In this document: positions 11,001 through 18,514 of the stretch, in pieces | Layout: the number at the start of each line of letters is the position of its first letter | How positions within the stretch are numbered: the stretch's first letter is position 1 | DNA from: Muricauda sp. SCSIO 65647 | GTDB taxonomy: Bacteria; Bacteroidota; Bacteroidia; Flavobacteriales; Flavobacteriaceae | Reading direction: 5' to 3' | Length of the DNA: 64,000 bases | NCBI RefSeq assembly: GCF_021534965.1 | Contig: NZ_CP091037.1 | Span: 1,094,501 to 1,158,500 of the forward strand | Notes under the pieces: model-generated | Databases searched by the model: none | What the model saw: only the letters and a program-made list of their open reading frames with translations | What the model was told of the DNA's origin: nothing | Position numbers and translations under genes: made by a program

Positions 11001-11174
11001 TACGAACATCCCTATTTTTGGGCGGGTTTCGTTGTTCATGGAAACACTGGGCCATTGAATATCGAACCGTCAAGACCAAAAGGGTATACATATGCCGTAG
11101 TGGCACTTTTGACCGGACTAATTGCACTGTTTTTGGTCAGAAAAAGAAAACCGATGACAAAATCATCTGTTTAG
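8088..11174 (+). CDS. Exported TPR-CHAT protein (putative caspase-like protease), membrane-anchored
   Basis: A 1028-residue protein. The signal peptide MKIDNRFLLVFMFLLQGLFA is followed by about ten TPR repeats to about residue 380, an alpha-helical linker, and a C-terminal CHAT (caspase HetF-associated with TPRs) domain. The His motif is LHLAMHGLL (His848) and the catalytic Cys lies in LSACESGYGK (Cys895), so the His-Cys dyad is present. A hydrophobic segment (AVVALLTGLIALFLV) followed by RKRK ends the protein, which places the TPR and CHAT parts in the periplasm with the tail inside. ATG 8088 is preferred to the GTG at 8055, which would extend the signal peptide. The gene overlaps the 3' end of a convergent sigma/anti-sigma operon by 12 bp. 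Confidence 0.88.
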   Translation: MKIDNRFLLVFMFLLQGLFAQEHDTIRANDYYLKAREYGDAANYKSSIAHYKKARDSYKKALHWSGYIKSLNGLGACHTLLSEHDQAQEYLQLALLVGLDKLGEVPEIGDTYQNLGFDWSRQGQYEKQFDCYNRALQIRLDIFGEAHPKVAQTYSSLSVSFKYLGDYENALKTAKKGLDIRLNSLGSNDFSLSQDYTNIGAIYLSKGEFKNAQEYFERALDVMDSASGEQNQFKAIGYSNLGKSLDAQGQYDKAIVAYENALEVLIQILDEKHVYAGIFYNNLGAAWHNNGNAAKALNYHENALNIFTSALSRHHPYVATTYINMGKSFGALKKEAKALEYFNKGLTIQDKVIGPDHPEYANTCYLIGSYFAKLGQWNNALSHFQKGMAGLSKHFDEANIYANPSPKQVATKNILLDLLAAKATVLLSRYQKGAQNTLDLEGSLATCKTALQLIDQLKFEITSTISKQEFIEKSIPVYERLIEVSHELFKQNGNQEHLKQAFEFSEKSKAFLLLQELKYSEIKKYARIPDSIIDQEKKLNIRSAFYKGELYSAIQQKDSIKAKTHRENLLRTRTAYEAVRKEIENGYSRYQHLKYGTKEFSVADVQEKLLDDQSLLLEFFTGKDQLYLFTITKNDFKVFTIKKTVSYEKWIQDFREGLTNYQLVIDANPKTKQTFVEAAHELYGMLLRKSLDTLKQSIKRIIVVPDGELSYLNFESLITKSPSNLRSFKYKDMAYLIKDYAISYAYSSTFLRNTMEATLFNTSETTRSAFGGYAPKYTSPITMPAIDIGIEKIADNEAVDIITLPGAEREVRSLAEKLNGKAWLGSSATEKTFKETAHGYQILHLAMHGLLNDTDPMFSKLLFDQDKESAEDGYLNAAEIYNLELNADLAVLSACESGYGKINKGEGMMSLSRAFAYAGCPSLVASLWKVPDETTVSPMIDFYDYLIEGLPIDKALQKSKLDYLQNIENPLYEHPYFWAGFVVHGNTGPLNIEPSRPKGYTYAVVALLTGLIALFLVRKRKPMTKSSV

Positions 11175-11948
11175 CTTGCCCAGTAATTTTTGAGCTTCTT
11201 CCACCTTGTACCCTTCAATGCGCTCGAGAATTTGTTTGCAAAGTGTTTTTTGATCGTTCTGTAAATAAGCTAGACTTAAGTACCACAGCCCTTGCTCCAT
11301 AAATGGATTTTCGCTTTCCACTACTTTTTGCAAATGGGAAATCGCCATACCGGGCCTGGGGTTTTCCAAATATAGATAGCATAGACCTGTATAGAAATGT
11401 GCCATGGCAAGTGTCTCTTTTCGTTCGATGATAGCTTCGAGGGATGTTATGGCCCCATAATAATCTTGGTTTCCATATAGAAGGGCGACTTGATTCCAAA
11501 GGGTGGTGTTTTGGTCAACATCTCCCCGCGCAACAGGTGGTTTGTCATAGGGTATTGAAAGATATTCGTTCAACAATGTGGTTTCAGATTTTGTGCCATT
11601 GACCACAAGTAAGGTAGGGATTACCAAAAGGAGTACAACCGCTGCAACCCGTGAGATACGAAGCCATAATGGGCGTGCTTCTGGTTTGACCGATGGTTCC
11701 TGCAGGGCAGGGTCCAAAACATCCAATATCCCTTTTTTGGTTTCCAGTAGATAGTTTTCAAGATTCTCCCTGTCCCTTCCGTATGTTTGATAGTACCATA
11801 TAATACCATCGACAATTTCTGAACACTCACTACTTTTTTCAATATAGCTCTCGACCTTCTCTCTGGACTTAGCATCTAAAATACCATCCACATAGTCAAT
11901 CAGTACTTCAAAACTGATAGATTCATCATTAGTTGAAAAGTCATTCAT
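11163..11948 (-). CDS. Single-pass membrane protein with periplasmic TPRs, putative anti-sigma factor
   Basis: About 261 residues. A cytoplasmic N-terminal helical part (FEVLIDYVDGILDAKSREKV) resembles the start of anti-sigma domains. A transmembrane segment follows (RVAAVVLLLVIPTLLVVNG), then a C-terminal part with two to three TPR-like units (LWNQVALLYGNQDYYGAITS and TGLCYLYLENPRPGMAISHL). It lies 10 bp downstream of an ECF sigma factor gene in the same operon, the usual place for the cognate anti-sigma factor. No zinc-binding His/Cys set is visible. The start is set at 11948, because the ATG at 11972 overlaps the sigma gene. The role is inferred from order and topology. Confidence 0.65.
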   Translation of the reverse strand: MNDFSTNDESISFEVLIDYVDGILDAKSREKVESYIEKSSECSEIVDGIIWYYQTYGRDRENLENYLLETKKGILDVLDPALQEPSVKPEARPLWLRISRVAAVVLLLVIPTLLVVNGTKSETTLLNEYLSIPYDKPPVARGDVDQNTTLWNQVALLYGNQDYYGAITSLEAIIERKETLAMAHFYTGLCYLYLENPRPGMAISHLQKVVESENPFMEQGLWYLSLAYLQNDQKTLCKQILERIEGYKVEEAQKLLGKLNR

Positions 11949-11958
11949 AAGAACTGTA

Positions 11959-12504
11959 TTAACTATTTGCAAAGTTTTTCATTTCCGACATCAATTTTTT
12001 TCGAATAATGGACTTTTTATTGTCTACTGTTTTTCTTTGTAGCGAAAGCCGCTGGGCTATTTCCTCACTGTTATATCCTTCACAATGAAGGCTCCATAAT
12101 TCATATTCTCCATCGGTCAGACAAGAGCGGTACATCTTGGTAATATCTTCGGCTCCTAGCTTATGAAAAACTTCAGGCTTCACCGCTATTCCATTGATTG
12201 ATGAAGCAGCATTTTCGACACTTTTTATTTTGTTCTGCTTGGTATACATGTCTATCCAAGCATTTGAGGCCACCTTATACAGATATGCCTTGAAGTTCTT
12301 AATGCCTTTTTTGTGTTTTGTCATCTTGAGCCAGGTTTCTTGTGCTATTTCCCTGGCTACTTCCCTATCCCTGGTTTTCCCGAGCAAGAACATGAGCAAT
12401 GGATCATTGAATCTATTTATCAGTTCCTTTAGCGCAGACCTATCTCCCTGTAAATAATTGCTCCATAAAACATCGGCATCATCATTTCGATTAGGTCTAC
12501 CCAT
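11959..12504 (-). CDS. ECF-type RNA polymerase sigma factor
   Basis: A 181-residue sigma-70 family protein with region 2 (REIAQETWLKMTK and AYLYKVASNAWIDMY) and region 4 (LTDGEYELWSLHCEGYNSEE then IAQRLSLQRKTVDNKKS), the helix-turn-helix that reads the -35 element. It is the first gene of a two-gene operon with a membrane TPR protein, and it diverges from a gene for a small exported protein. An inverted repeat lies upstream. It probably controls an envelope-related regulon that may include the neighbouring exported proteins. Confidence 0.9.
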   Translation of the reverse strand: MGRPNRNDDADVLWSNYLQGDRSALKELINRFNDPLLMFLLGKTRDREVAREIAQETWLKMTKHKKGIKNFKAYLYKVASNAWIDMYTKQNKIKSVENAASSINGIAVKPEVFHKLGAEDITKMYRSCLTDGEYELWSLHCEGYNSEEIAQRLSLQRKTVDNKKSIIRKKLMSEMKNFANS

Positions 12505-12546
12505 TGAGGTCTAGGTGTCAGTTTAATGACTACAAAATAGCTAAAA

Positions 12547-12600
12547 TTTTCCCGACGATTTTTTTGACCGGCCGGCAATTTTGTGGGGCCATCGGGAAAA
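12547..12600. promoter_or_regulatory. Inverted repeat in the divergent sigma-factor promoter region
   Basis: TTTTCCCGA (12547-12555) and TCGGGAAAA (12592-12600) are perfect nine-base arms. An 8-bp palindrome, CCGGCCGG (12568-12575), lies near their centre. The element sits 43 bp upstream of the sigma gene and about 120 bp upstream of the divergent gene. It could be an operator, or an RNA hairpin in the 5' leader. Confidence 0.4.
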
Positions 12601-12722
12601 AATCGCCCTTTTCAGAGTCTATAGATTAGGCATAGTATGCACTGAATGCAGAGATGATAAAAAAAGAAGAGCGCATTCATACCACACTACTTTAGGGCAT
12701 GAACACGATTAAAAGGGATATT

Positions 12723-13247
12723 ATGATAAAATATGCAGTTTTTATGATGTTGGTTTTCGCCTGGGCATTCGAGGGGATCGCACAAACACAAGATCGAACC
12801 CACTTTCCCAAAGCCAAAATATACCTGCAAGACCATAAAGTCTTTAACGCAAAGAATCTCACTATTACCGGGGCAGAGGCATCCTTTCTTGATTCAAATG
12901 CTGAAAAGCAGCAAACCATCATGGTAGATGAGATAGATTTTATCAAAATACCGAAGGGAAACCATGCTTTGATCGGAGCATCTTTTGGCGCGGCCACAGG
13001 AGCGTTAAGTTCTCTACTCATAGACCTGGATACCGATCCCTTGGGCCGCCCACGGGAAAAGGACGCCGGGTTTTATCTGGCAATGACCGGGGGAGGTGCC
13101 GCTTTGGGTGCGTTGATAGGACTTCTTGTCCCTAAATGGAAATCTGTATACCTGAACAAGAAATCTGCCGGATTGTACGTGCCCCTGAAATTTGATGTCT
13201 CATCAGAAATGGGAGTAGCAACAATTAAAATCACCATGAAAATATGA
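12723..13247 (+). CDS. Small exported protein with two Gly/Ala-rich hydrophobic segments, unknown
   Basis: Not recognised. The start at 12723 gives a signal peptide (MIKYAVFMMLVFAWAFEGIA) ending before QTQDR; the ATG at 12699 would add eight residues. About 174 residues. An N-terminal beta-type segment (IYLQDHKVFNAKNLTITGAE) is followed by two glycine/alanine-rich hydrophobic stretches, LIGASFGAATGALSSLL and GGGAALGALIGLLV, separated by a charged loop. These resemble glycine-zipper membrane hairpins. It overlaps the next gene by 4 bp (ATGA), so they are co-translated. Confidence 0.6.
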   Translation: MIKYAVFMMLVFAWAFEGIAQTQDRTHFPKAKIYLQDHKVFNAKNLTITGAEASFLDSNAEKQQTIMVDEIDFIKIPKGNHALIGASFGAATGALSSLLIDLDTDPLGRPREKDAGFYLAMTGGGAALGALIGLLVPKWKSVYLNKKSAGLYVPLKFDVSSEMGVATIKITMKI

Positions 13248-13819
13248 AACTCCATTTCCCTTTTACGATTGTCTTGGTCTTATGTATTTGTGCAACATCT
13301 TTTGGACAAAAATGTAAGTACTCAGAAAAAAGGGTACGCAAGGCAAACAAACATTTTGAAAACGAAAAAATTGTAAAGGCGACCAAACTAAAACCTTTGT
13401 TCTCTAAATTCAGTCAGGCCGCATCAGCCAACTTTGTCAGGTCAGAAGAACGGTACTATTTATCACTGGTTTTGGTTCGCGAGTTGGGTCGGAGAATAGA
13501 TGTTTTAAAAGACAACCCGCTAATAGTGAAATTTCAAGATGACGAGATTATCACATTATATCCTGATAGAACCCTACTCGGCAAGTTTACCATACCGGTA
13601 ACAACAGAAATCAACAGGCCATATTACGAAGTAAGCGCTGAGCAGCTGCAAAGGTTCGCCTCCCAACCTGTGGCCTATGTCAAGGTTTATTTTTCCTCTG
13701 ATAAAGTTTCCGAAGAGAAAATGGGGCGTGATGAGCTAGGCACCTTCTTTGACTATGAAATACGCAACAAAAACCTGCAGGCCAGTTTAATGGAACCCGC
13801 TAAATGTATTAATCAATAG
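13244..13819 (+). CDS. Exported protein of unknown function
   Basis: A 191-residue protein with a signal peptide (MKLHFPFTIVLVLCICATSF then GQKC). No family recognised. The mature part is basic near the N-terminus (YSEKRVRKANKHF) and then shows alternating beta-type segments (IVKFQDDEIITLYPDRTLLG). Only two mature cysteines, one near each end (GQKCKYSE and PAKCINQ), suggest a possible disulfide. It begins within the stop codon of the previous gene. Confidence 0.6.
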   Translation: MKLHFPFTIVLVLCICATSFGQKCKYSEKRVRKANKHFENEKIVKATKLKPLFSKFSQAASANFVRSEERYYLSLVLVRELGRRIDVLKDNPLIVKFQDDEIITLYPDRTLLGKFTIPVTTEINRPYYEVSAEQLQRFASQPVAYVKVYFSSDKVSEEKMGRDELGTFFDYEIRNKNLQASLMEPAKCINQ

Positions 13820-13847
13820 GGAACTGGACCCTATCAATCACATCTTT

Positions 13848-14105
13848 ATGAAATCTCTTTTCCAATATTTCGCAATAGTTCTTTTAGTATTTTCCCTTTC
13901 CTGCTCTTCAGATGGTGAAGGTGGCAATTGCAGTATTAGCTGTGGAGGTATTGGTACCAGTCAACCTTTTGTGCAGACCAATCATCCGTTTGTCTCGGAA
14001 TCAAGGTGTGTAGAGATCGCCAAAGAAAAACAGGGCAGTGCCTGTAAGGCATCCTATTGCCCTCCAACCGGAAATCCGGATGACTGTTATCAAGTGTATC
14101 CTTAA
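13848..14105 (+). CDS. Small cysteine-rich lipoprotein
   Basis: An 85-residue protein with a lipoprotein signal (FAIVLLVFSLSC; lipidated Cys in LSCSS). The mature part has six further cysteines (GNCSISCGG, SRCVEIA, SACKASYCPP, DDCYQVYP) spaced as a compact disulfide-bonded domain. It follows the previous gene by 28 bp and is the last plus-strand gene before a convergent operon. Function unknown. Cys content and the signal argue that it is real despite its size. Confidence 0.55.
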   Translation: MKSLFQYFAIVLLVFSLSCSSDGEGGNCSISCGGIGTSQPFVQTNHPFVSESRCVEIAKEKQGSACKASYCPPTGNPDDCYQVYP

Positions 14106-14281
14106 TTCTGAACATCCCCAAAGTTCAATATAAGGTTCCTTTTACTTGCTCTAAGCAGTAGGTTATCCATAGCTGAAGCAAAGCTTTTAAGAATCTCGTA
14201 AAACCTTGAAATTAATGACACTTCCACAAAACTATGATCGTGCTTAAAATAAGTGTTCAATCTATATCTTGACGTAAAGAA

Positions 14282-15289
14282 CTATTTTGTGTAATCACCC
14301 TTGGCATAAGAAGCCAAAATGCCACTATTCGGGGATTTGCAGTTGTTCGGAAAATCAAAGAAATAGATGCATTTGGGCAAACCATTGGTAAAGGTGATTC
14401 TTACCGAGCCCGTGCTCGTGCCCCCAAATCCTTTGTATCTGTAGTTGGCCATCAATTCTTTAGCCCTGCCACTGTTATCTCGGTATTCTTTTACATTTGA
14501 AATGCTTCCTGGCAGATATCGATTGAAGCCCCAGGTCCTGGCCTGGTCGGTCACCAAGTCATCAACCAACTTATTGAAATTCTGCGACCCCGAAGGCCCC
14601 CCAGACTTTTTCATTTTCACATATTTACTGGCTTCCTGCATTCGAATTGCTGGTTTATTCAGTGCAAACAAGTTTAAATTCTTCTCAAAGCGCCGAATGG
14701 CTTGGCTTCTACATGGATTGAGCCTAAAAATTATAGCCATATCATTTTTCAGGCCCTTGGCCTTATGCATTAAATCAACTGAATTGCCCAGGGCATTGGG
14801 ATCGGCCACCATTCCAAGCGTTTTTCGGAGTGCATCGGAACTTTGAAGTCGCTCTACGGCCAGCTTTGCACTATACAGTTCGGGTCGCGCATAAAGCCCG
14901 GTACCCACCGTTTTCCATTGTACACAAACCCTACTGGTCTCAACTCCATAACCGTTAGTGGTGACCTCCTCCATGGCGCATACCTGTTCCATAATTTCTA
15001 CTTTATCAGCTGGCAAGACATCCGGGCATTGACGGCCAAAAGCCCTTAAGTATTGCTCGAAGATCATTATGAACTGTAGGTCTTCCCTTGTCATGTCAAG
15101 CTGTTCAAAATGACCCCTGAAGATATGATCGAAAAACTCTGCATAGTAAAGTCCGTCGGTATTCAATTCAAGGGATTGTAGGGACGAATCAGGGGCAACC
15201 TGACCATCTATGGAAACCGGAAGAAAGGAGGTCATGGATACCAAAGCCAAACCTATTAAAAAAGCGCTTTTTACCTTCATAGCATTCAA
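14282..15289 (-). CDS. Exported protein of unknown function, last gene of the paralogue operon
   Basis: A 335-residue protein with a signal peptide (MKVKSAFLIGLALVSMTSFL). It overlaps the preceding gene by 4 bp (ATGA), so it belongs to the five-gene minus-strand operon. It lacks the motifs shared by the other four members (no PRFG, no YDF-x-x-x-G-F/Y-W). It has eight Cys-containing positions spread through the chain (RQCPDVL, EQVCAME, SRVCVQW, LNPCRSQ, LPKCIYF, NNCKSP). The family is not recognised. ATG 15289 or 15280 may be the start. Confidence 0.6.
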   Translation of the reverse strand: MNAMKVKSAFLIGLALVSMTSFLPVSIDGQVAPDSSLQSLELNTDGLYYAEFFDHIFRGHFEQLDMTREDLQFIMIFEQYLRAFGRQCPDVLPADKVEIMEQVCAMEEVTTNGYGVETSRVCVQWKTVGTGLYARPELYSAKLAVERLQSSDALRKTLGMVADPNALGNSVDLMHKAKGLKNDMAIIFRLNPCRSQAIRRFEKNLNLFALNKPAIRMQEASKYVKMKKSGGPSGSQNFNKLVDDLVTDQARTWGFNRYLPGSISNVKEYRDNSGRAKELMANYRYKGFGGTSTGSVRITFTNGLPKCIYFFDFPNNCKSPNSGILASYAKGDYTK

Positions 15290-16431
15290 TTTTCCTTATA
15301 AATCAATTGCCGCATGTCTAAGCTTCCGATATTTTGAGTCAGTTGAACATCTTCAAAAACTTCAATGATAGGGTCTTCAAAATGATAACTAAAAGTGGGG
15401 AAAAAAAGAAATTTGTTTGCCTCGTCGATTCCCTCGAAAACCACTTTGACCTTTGACACCATTTGAAGGTTTCTATACCGGTCGGTCACAAGTTTTTCAG
15501 CTCGATCTGAAGCAATTTTAAACAACACCTTCCCCTTGATGTATTGAACTTGATTTGTTTTATTGAGCATTTGTTGTCCATATTCGGTTTTGGGCTGGAA
15601 ATCAAAAAAGTAGTTCTCTCGGGTGCTATTATAATCCAGGCCATAACTGTACTGCATTTTGTGGGGTAGTGATATCCAAAAACCGTTGTTGTCGAAATCA
15701 TAGGTTCCCACGTCTTTGAACTGCTGAACCAAATAAAGCGTTTGGGTTCCATCTGAAAAGAAAGATGTACTCCAGGCTAAAATCTGATCTAGATGCTTAT
15801 CCACAAAATCAACATACTTCTCATTTTCTCTAAAATCGTCCGCTCTGAATCCGCCCCATTTATTGACAATGCGACAGTTGCCCGAACTGTTCTCAGGGTT
15901 GCAAAAATATTGCTGTTTCAGGGTTTCGGTACCATTGGCAAAAACAAAATTTAGCAGCATTTGCTGTGCTTTGTGGGATTTGAACTCTTCTTCGTTCAAT
16001 GTTTGGGGTCTGGGCGTCAGGGCCGTTTTGTCCATGGACTTGAAAAGGTCGTTTAGAAGATTTATTTGCGTCAATTGCATAAATCCTGAATAGCCTGCCT
16101 CCATTAACTTCCGCTTGGCCTGCGACTCAGGTGTAAGATCAGGACGGTTGCCTGTCTTTAGATAAAAATCGCAGGAACCAAACCTAGGAAGGCCTTTGTA
16201 TTGTTGTACATTGATGTCTGCAAATAATGCACTTGGAGACTTGTAGGTTAAGAATTCTGCATTGTCCCAGTCGGTACTGGATTTTGACCGCTCTTGCCGC
16301 CAACCTTCGTTTATACCATCGGGAATGTTTTCCGCCAAGGCTGCGTTTTCACTAAAAAACTGCCCACTTATAGTCTTGGGCAACGAGAAAAATAGGAAAG
16401 TGACGATAATTGTGATTGGCATTTTGGTCAT
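15286..16431 (-). CDS. Secreted paralogue 4 of an unrecognised family (PRFG / YDF-GFW)
   Basis: About 381 residues with a signal peptide (MTKMPITIIVTFLFFSLPKT). Family signatures shared with three neighbours are KGLPRFGSCDFYLKTG near the N-terminus, KWGGFRADDFRENEKYVDFV in the middle, GTYDFDNNGFWISLP, and a C-terminal IEVFEDVQLTQNIGSLDM. It carries an insert with NPENSSGNCRIVN before the middle motif. The start at 16431 leaves a 4-bp gap to the previous stop; an ATG at 16452 would overlap it. Its function is unknown. The tandem copies and signal peptides point to periplasmic or surface proteins that diverged from one ancestor. Confidence 0.7.
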   Translation of the reverse strand: MTKMPITIIVTFLFFSLPKTISGQFFSENAALAENIPDGINEGWRQERSKSSTDWDNAEFLTYKSPSALFADINVQQYKGLPRFGSCDFYLKTGNRPDLTPESQAKRKLMEAGYSGFMQLTQINLLNDLFKSMDKTALTPRPQTLNEEEFKSHKAQQMLLNFVFANGTETLKQQYFCNPENSSGNCRIVNKWGGFRADDFRENEKYVDFVDKHLDQILAWSTSFFSDGTQTLYLVQQFKDVGTYDFDNNGFWISLPHKMQYSYGLDYNSTRENYFFDFQPKTEYGQQMLNKTNQVQYIKGKVLFKIASDRAEKLVTDRYRNLQMVSKVKVVFEGIDEANKFLFFPTFSYHFEDPIIEVFEDVQLTQNIGSLDMRQLIYKEN

Positions 16432-16435
16432 GGCA

Positions 16436-17449
16436 CTAATATTTTGAAACAAGTTTGTTACTATTCAGTTCTCCAATTTTTTCTGTCAATTGAACGTCTT
16501 TGTATACCTCCAAAACATCCCCCTCCAATTCGTACTCAAACTGTATACGGGGCTTTCCCTGTGCAACAAGTGTAGGTAGCATGTTAACTTTGTTTACCAA
16601 GAACACCGCCATTCTGTCCTGCAAACCAAGAGACTTTGCCTTATCAGGGGCCATTGGTAACAGAATTTTTTTGTGGTCGTTCCCTTTGAGTATCTTCTCG
16701 CCCTCGGTATAGGCCAGAAATTGTGCATGTGGCGGCATTGAACCGATGCCTGAACCTTTTGGGGCAATCCAATATCCCTTGCTTTTAAAATCATACTTTC
16801 CGACGATGCGGGTTTGGGTAACGTAATAGGCGGTCTGCTTGCCTTCTTCGTAAAAACTATCCGCCCAACTCTGTAAAGAAGGAAAAAGGTTTTCCAAAAA
16901 ATATTTGTAACTCCTAAGTTGGCGGAATTCATTGTTCCTGCTTCCTCCCCAATGACCAAGAAATTTTCGCTCTCCTGCCGCATTATTGAATTGACAACTG
17001 TTTTGCCTACTGCTCATCGGCTGTTTGACTGTACGTGAGTCAGGATCGCAAAAATGCTCCATTAACACATCGTCAGAACAAATGAAGCCAGCTAGGGTCA
17101 GTAAATGGCGTTGTGCCACAGATGAATTAATGGCTGCCTGCTCGTTGGGGTTGCTGTACATGTCTAATTTAGAGCGGTTCATATCGTCAAGAATCGCTTT
17201 CATGAATTTCAGCTCTACCAAAGCGATGTAGGCCTTATTGGTGGTGGGTGTAGTTACCCCCCTTCTATAGTACAAGTCACCATATCTGGGCAAGCCCTTG
17301 TGCGATTGTATCACCAAATCAATGAAATCGTTGGTTGGAGCTGAATATCTTAGCACCTCGTCATCTTGTGCCTGTACCTGAGATGTATGAAAGGAAAACA
17401 GGCAGAAAAAAAAGGTTTTGAATACCAGTATAGGTCGCCGTAAAATCAT
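16436..17449 (-). CDS. Secreted paralogue 3 of the same unrecognised family
   Basis: A 337-residue protein with a signal peptide ending near HTSQVQAQ. It shares HKGLPRYGDLYYRRG, GHWGGSRNNEFRQLRSYKYF, VGKYDFKSKGYWIAP and LEVYKDVQLTEKIGELNSNK with its neighbours. It also has the Cys-containing segment FICSDDVLMEHFCDPDSR, similar in position to cysteines of paralogues 2 and 4. It lies 18 bp after paralogue 2 and 4 bp before paralogue 4. Function unknown. Confidence 0.7.
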   Translation of the reverse strand: MILRRPILVFKTFFFCLFSFHTSQVQAQDDEVLRYSAPTNDFIDLVIQSHKGLPRYGDLYYRRGVTTPTTNKAYIALVELKFMKAILDDMNRSKLDMYSNPNEQAAINSSVAQRHLLTLAGFICSDDVLMEHFCDPDSRTVKQPMSSRQNSCQFNNAAGERKFLGHWGGSRNNEFRQLRSYKYFLENLFPSLQSWADSFYEEGKQTAYYVTQTRIVGKYDFKSKGYWIAPKGSGIGSMPPHAQFLAYTEGEKILKGNDHKKILLPMAPDKAKSLGLQDRMAVFLVNKVNMLPTLVAQGKPRIQFEYELEGDVLEVYKDVQLTEKIGELNSNKLVSKY

Positions 17450-17467
17450 TGTTCACTCATCTTTATA

Positions 17468-18514
17468 TTAATACCTGGTCTTAGTAATCATCGAATTGAT
17501 ATCAATTACGCTTAGTTTTTGGGTAAGGCTATCGTCCTTAAAAACTTCAATTTTGAGACTGCTAAGGCTGAATAAGGTTTTTAGCTGATTTGCTTTATAG
17601 TTCTCAATTCCTTCAAAGGAAGCCACCACACCAAAGACTACGAATAAAAATTGGTGCTTTTCAGCAAGTTTTTCGGCCTTATCACGGGGGAGCTTCAACA
17701 ATATTTGGCAGCCCTTGGGACTGGCCAGTGTTCGCTCTGCCGAATTGCTCGGTTGAAAATTGTGCCACCTCAACAAAAAATCGGTGTTATAGAAGGCATC
17801 GGTGTTCAACCAAAACCCCCTATTTTTAAAATCATATTCGCCCAGCAGTACCTTGCCCACAAAATAGCCCTCAGCTGAATTTTGCTTATGTATTTCGTTG
17901 CCCCATTGCCGTATTTTGGGAAATAGTTCCCCTACAAAAGTCGTATAGGCACGAAGTTGTTGAAATTCAGAAGCACCTTTACCTCCCCAGCCGAACAGGC
18001 TTCTGGGTTCATTGTAATAACCATCTTCCCTGAATTTGGAGTCGCAGTCTTCCGCTTTTTGGTTACAGAAAAACCGTCTCTTTTGTGCCTTGGAGCACAA
18101 TGCATTGGCAAGCGCTAAAGTCTGCTGCTGCCCTGCGTAGGATTTCAGCTCCTTCTCGTACATGTTCTGTGTTCTCTTGGTCAGGAACTCCCTATCCATA
18201 GCACTAAAGATTTCTTCCTGAAATCTGATTTTTAGCAACTCTACAAAAGCCTGCCTGCTCAAGATATTGTGGCTTGTTTTCTTTTCTGCCTCTGAAAATG
18301 CCTCGCCCCTGTTATCTACAAAGCTGCCATCGACATTTAAATAATAGTTGTCCTGTTCCCCAAAGCGAAGCTTGTCATTGTGGGTCTGAAGACTCAAATC
18401 GATAAATTCTGAAGAGGGTGAGTCGTATATTACCTCCCTCACCAGCTGAGCCAAACCTATCTCAGAGTACATAAACAATAGCATGCAGAAACAAAAGCCT
18501 TTGAAATATATCAT
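17468..18514 (-). CDS. Secreted paralogue 2 of the same unrecognised family
   Basis: A 348-residue protein with a signal peptide (FCFCMLLFMYSEIGLAQ). Shared elements are NDKLRFGEQDNYYLN, FGWGGKGASEFQQLRAYTTF, LGEYDFKNRGFWLNT and KIEVFKDDSLTQKLSVIDIN. A Cys pair region (CSKAQKRRFFCNQKAEDC) lies before the WGG motif. It overlaps paralogue 1 by 4 bp (ATGA), indicating translational coupling. Function unknown. Confidence 0.7.
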   Translation of the reverse strand: MIYFKGFCFCMLLFMYSEIGLAQLVREVIYDSPSSEFIDLSLQTHNDKLRFGEQDNYYLNVDGSFVDNRGEAFSEAEKKTSHNILSRQAFVELLKIRFQEEIFSAMDREFLTKRTQNMYEKELKSYAGQQQTLALANALCSKAQKRRFFCNQKAEDCDSKFREDGYYNEPRSLFGWGGKGASEFQQLRAYTTFVGELFPKIRQWGNEIHKQNSAEGYFVGKVLLGEYDFKNRGFWLNTDAFYNTDFLLRWHNFQPSNSAERTLASPKGCQILLKLPRDKAEKLAEKHQFLFVVFGVVASFEGIENYKANQLKTLFSLSSLKIEVFKDDSLTQKLSVIDINSMITKTRY

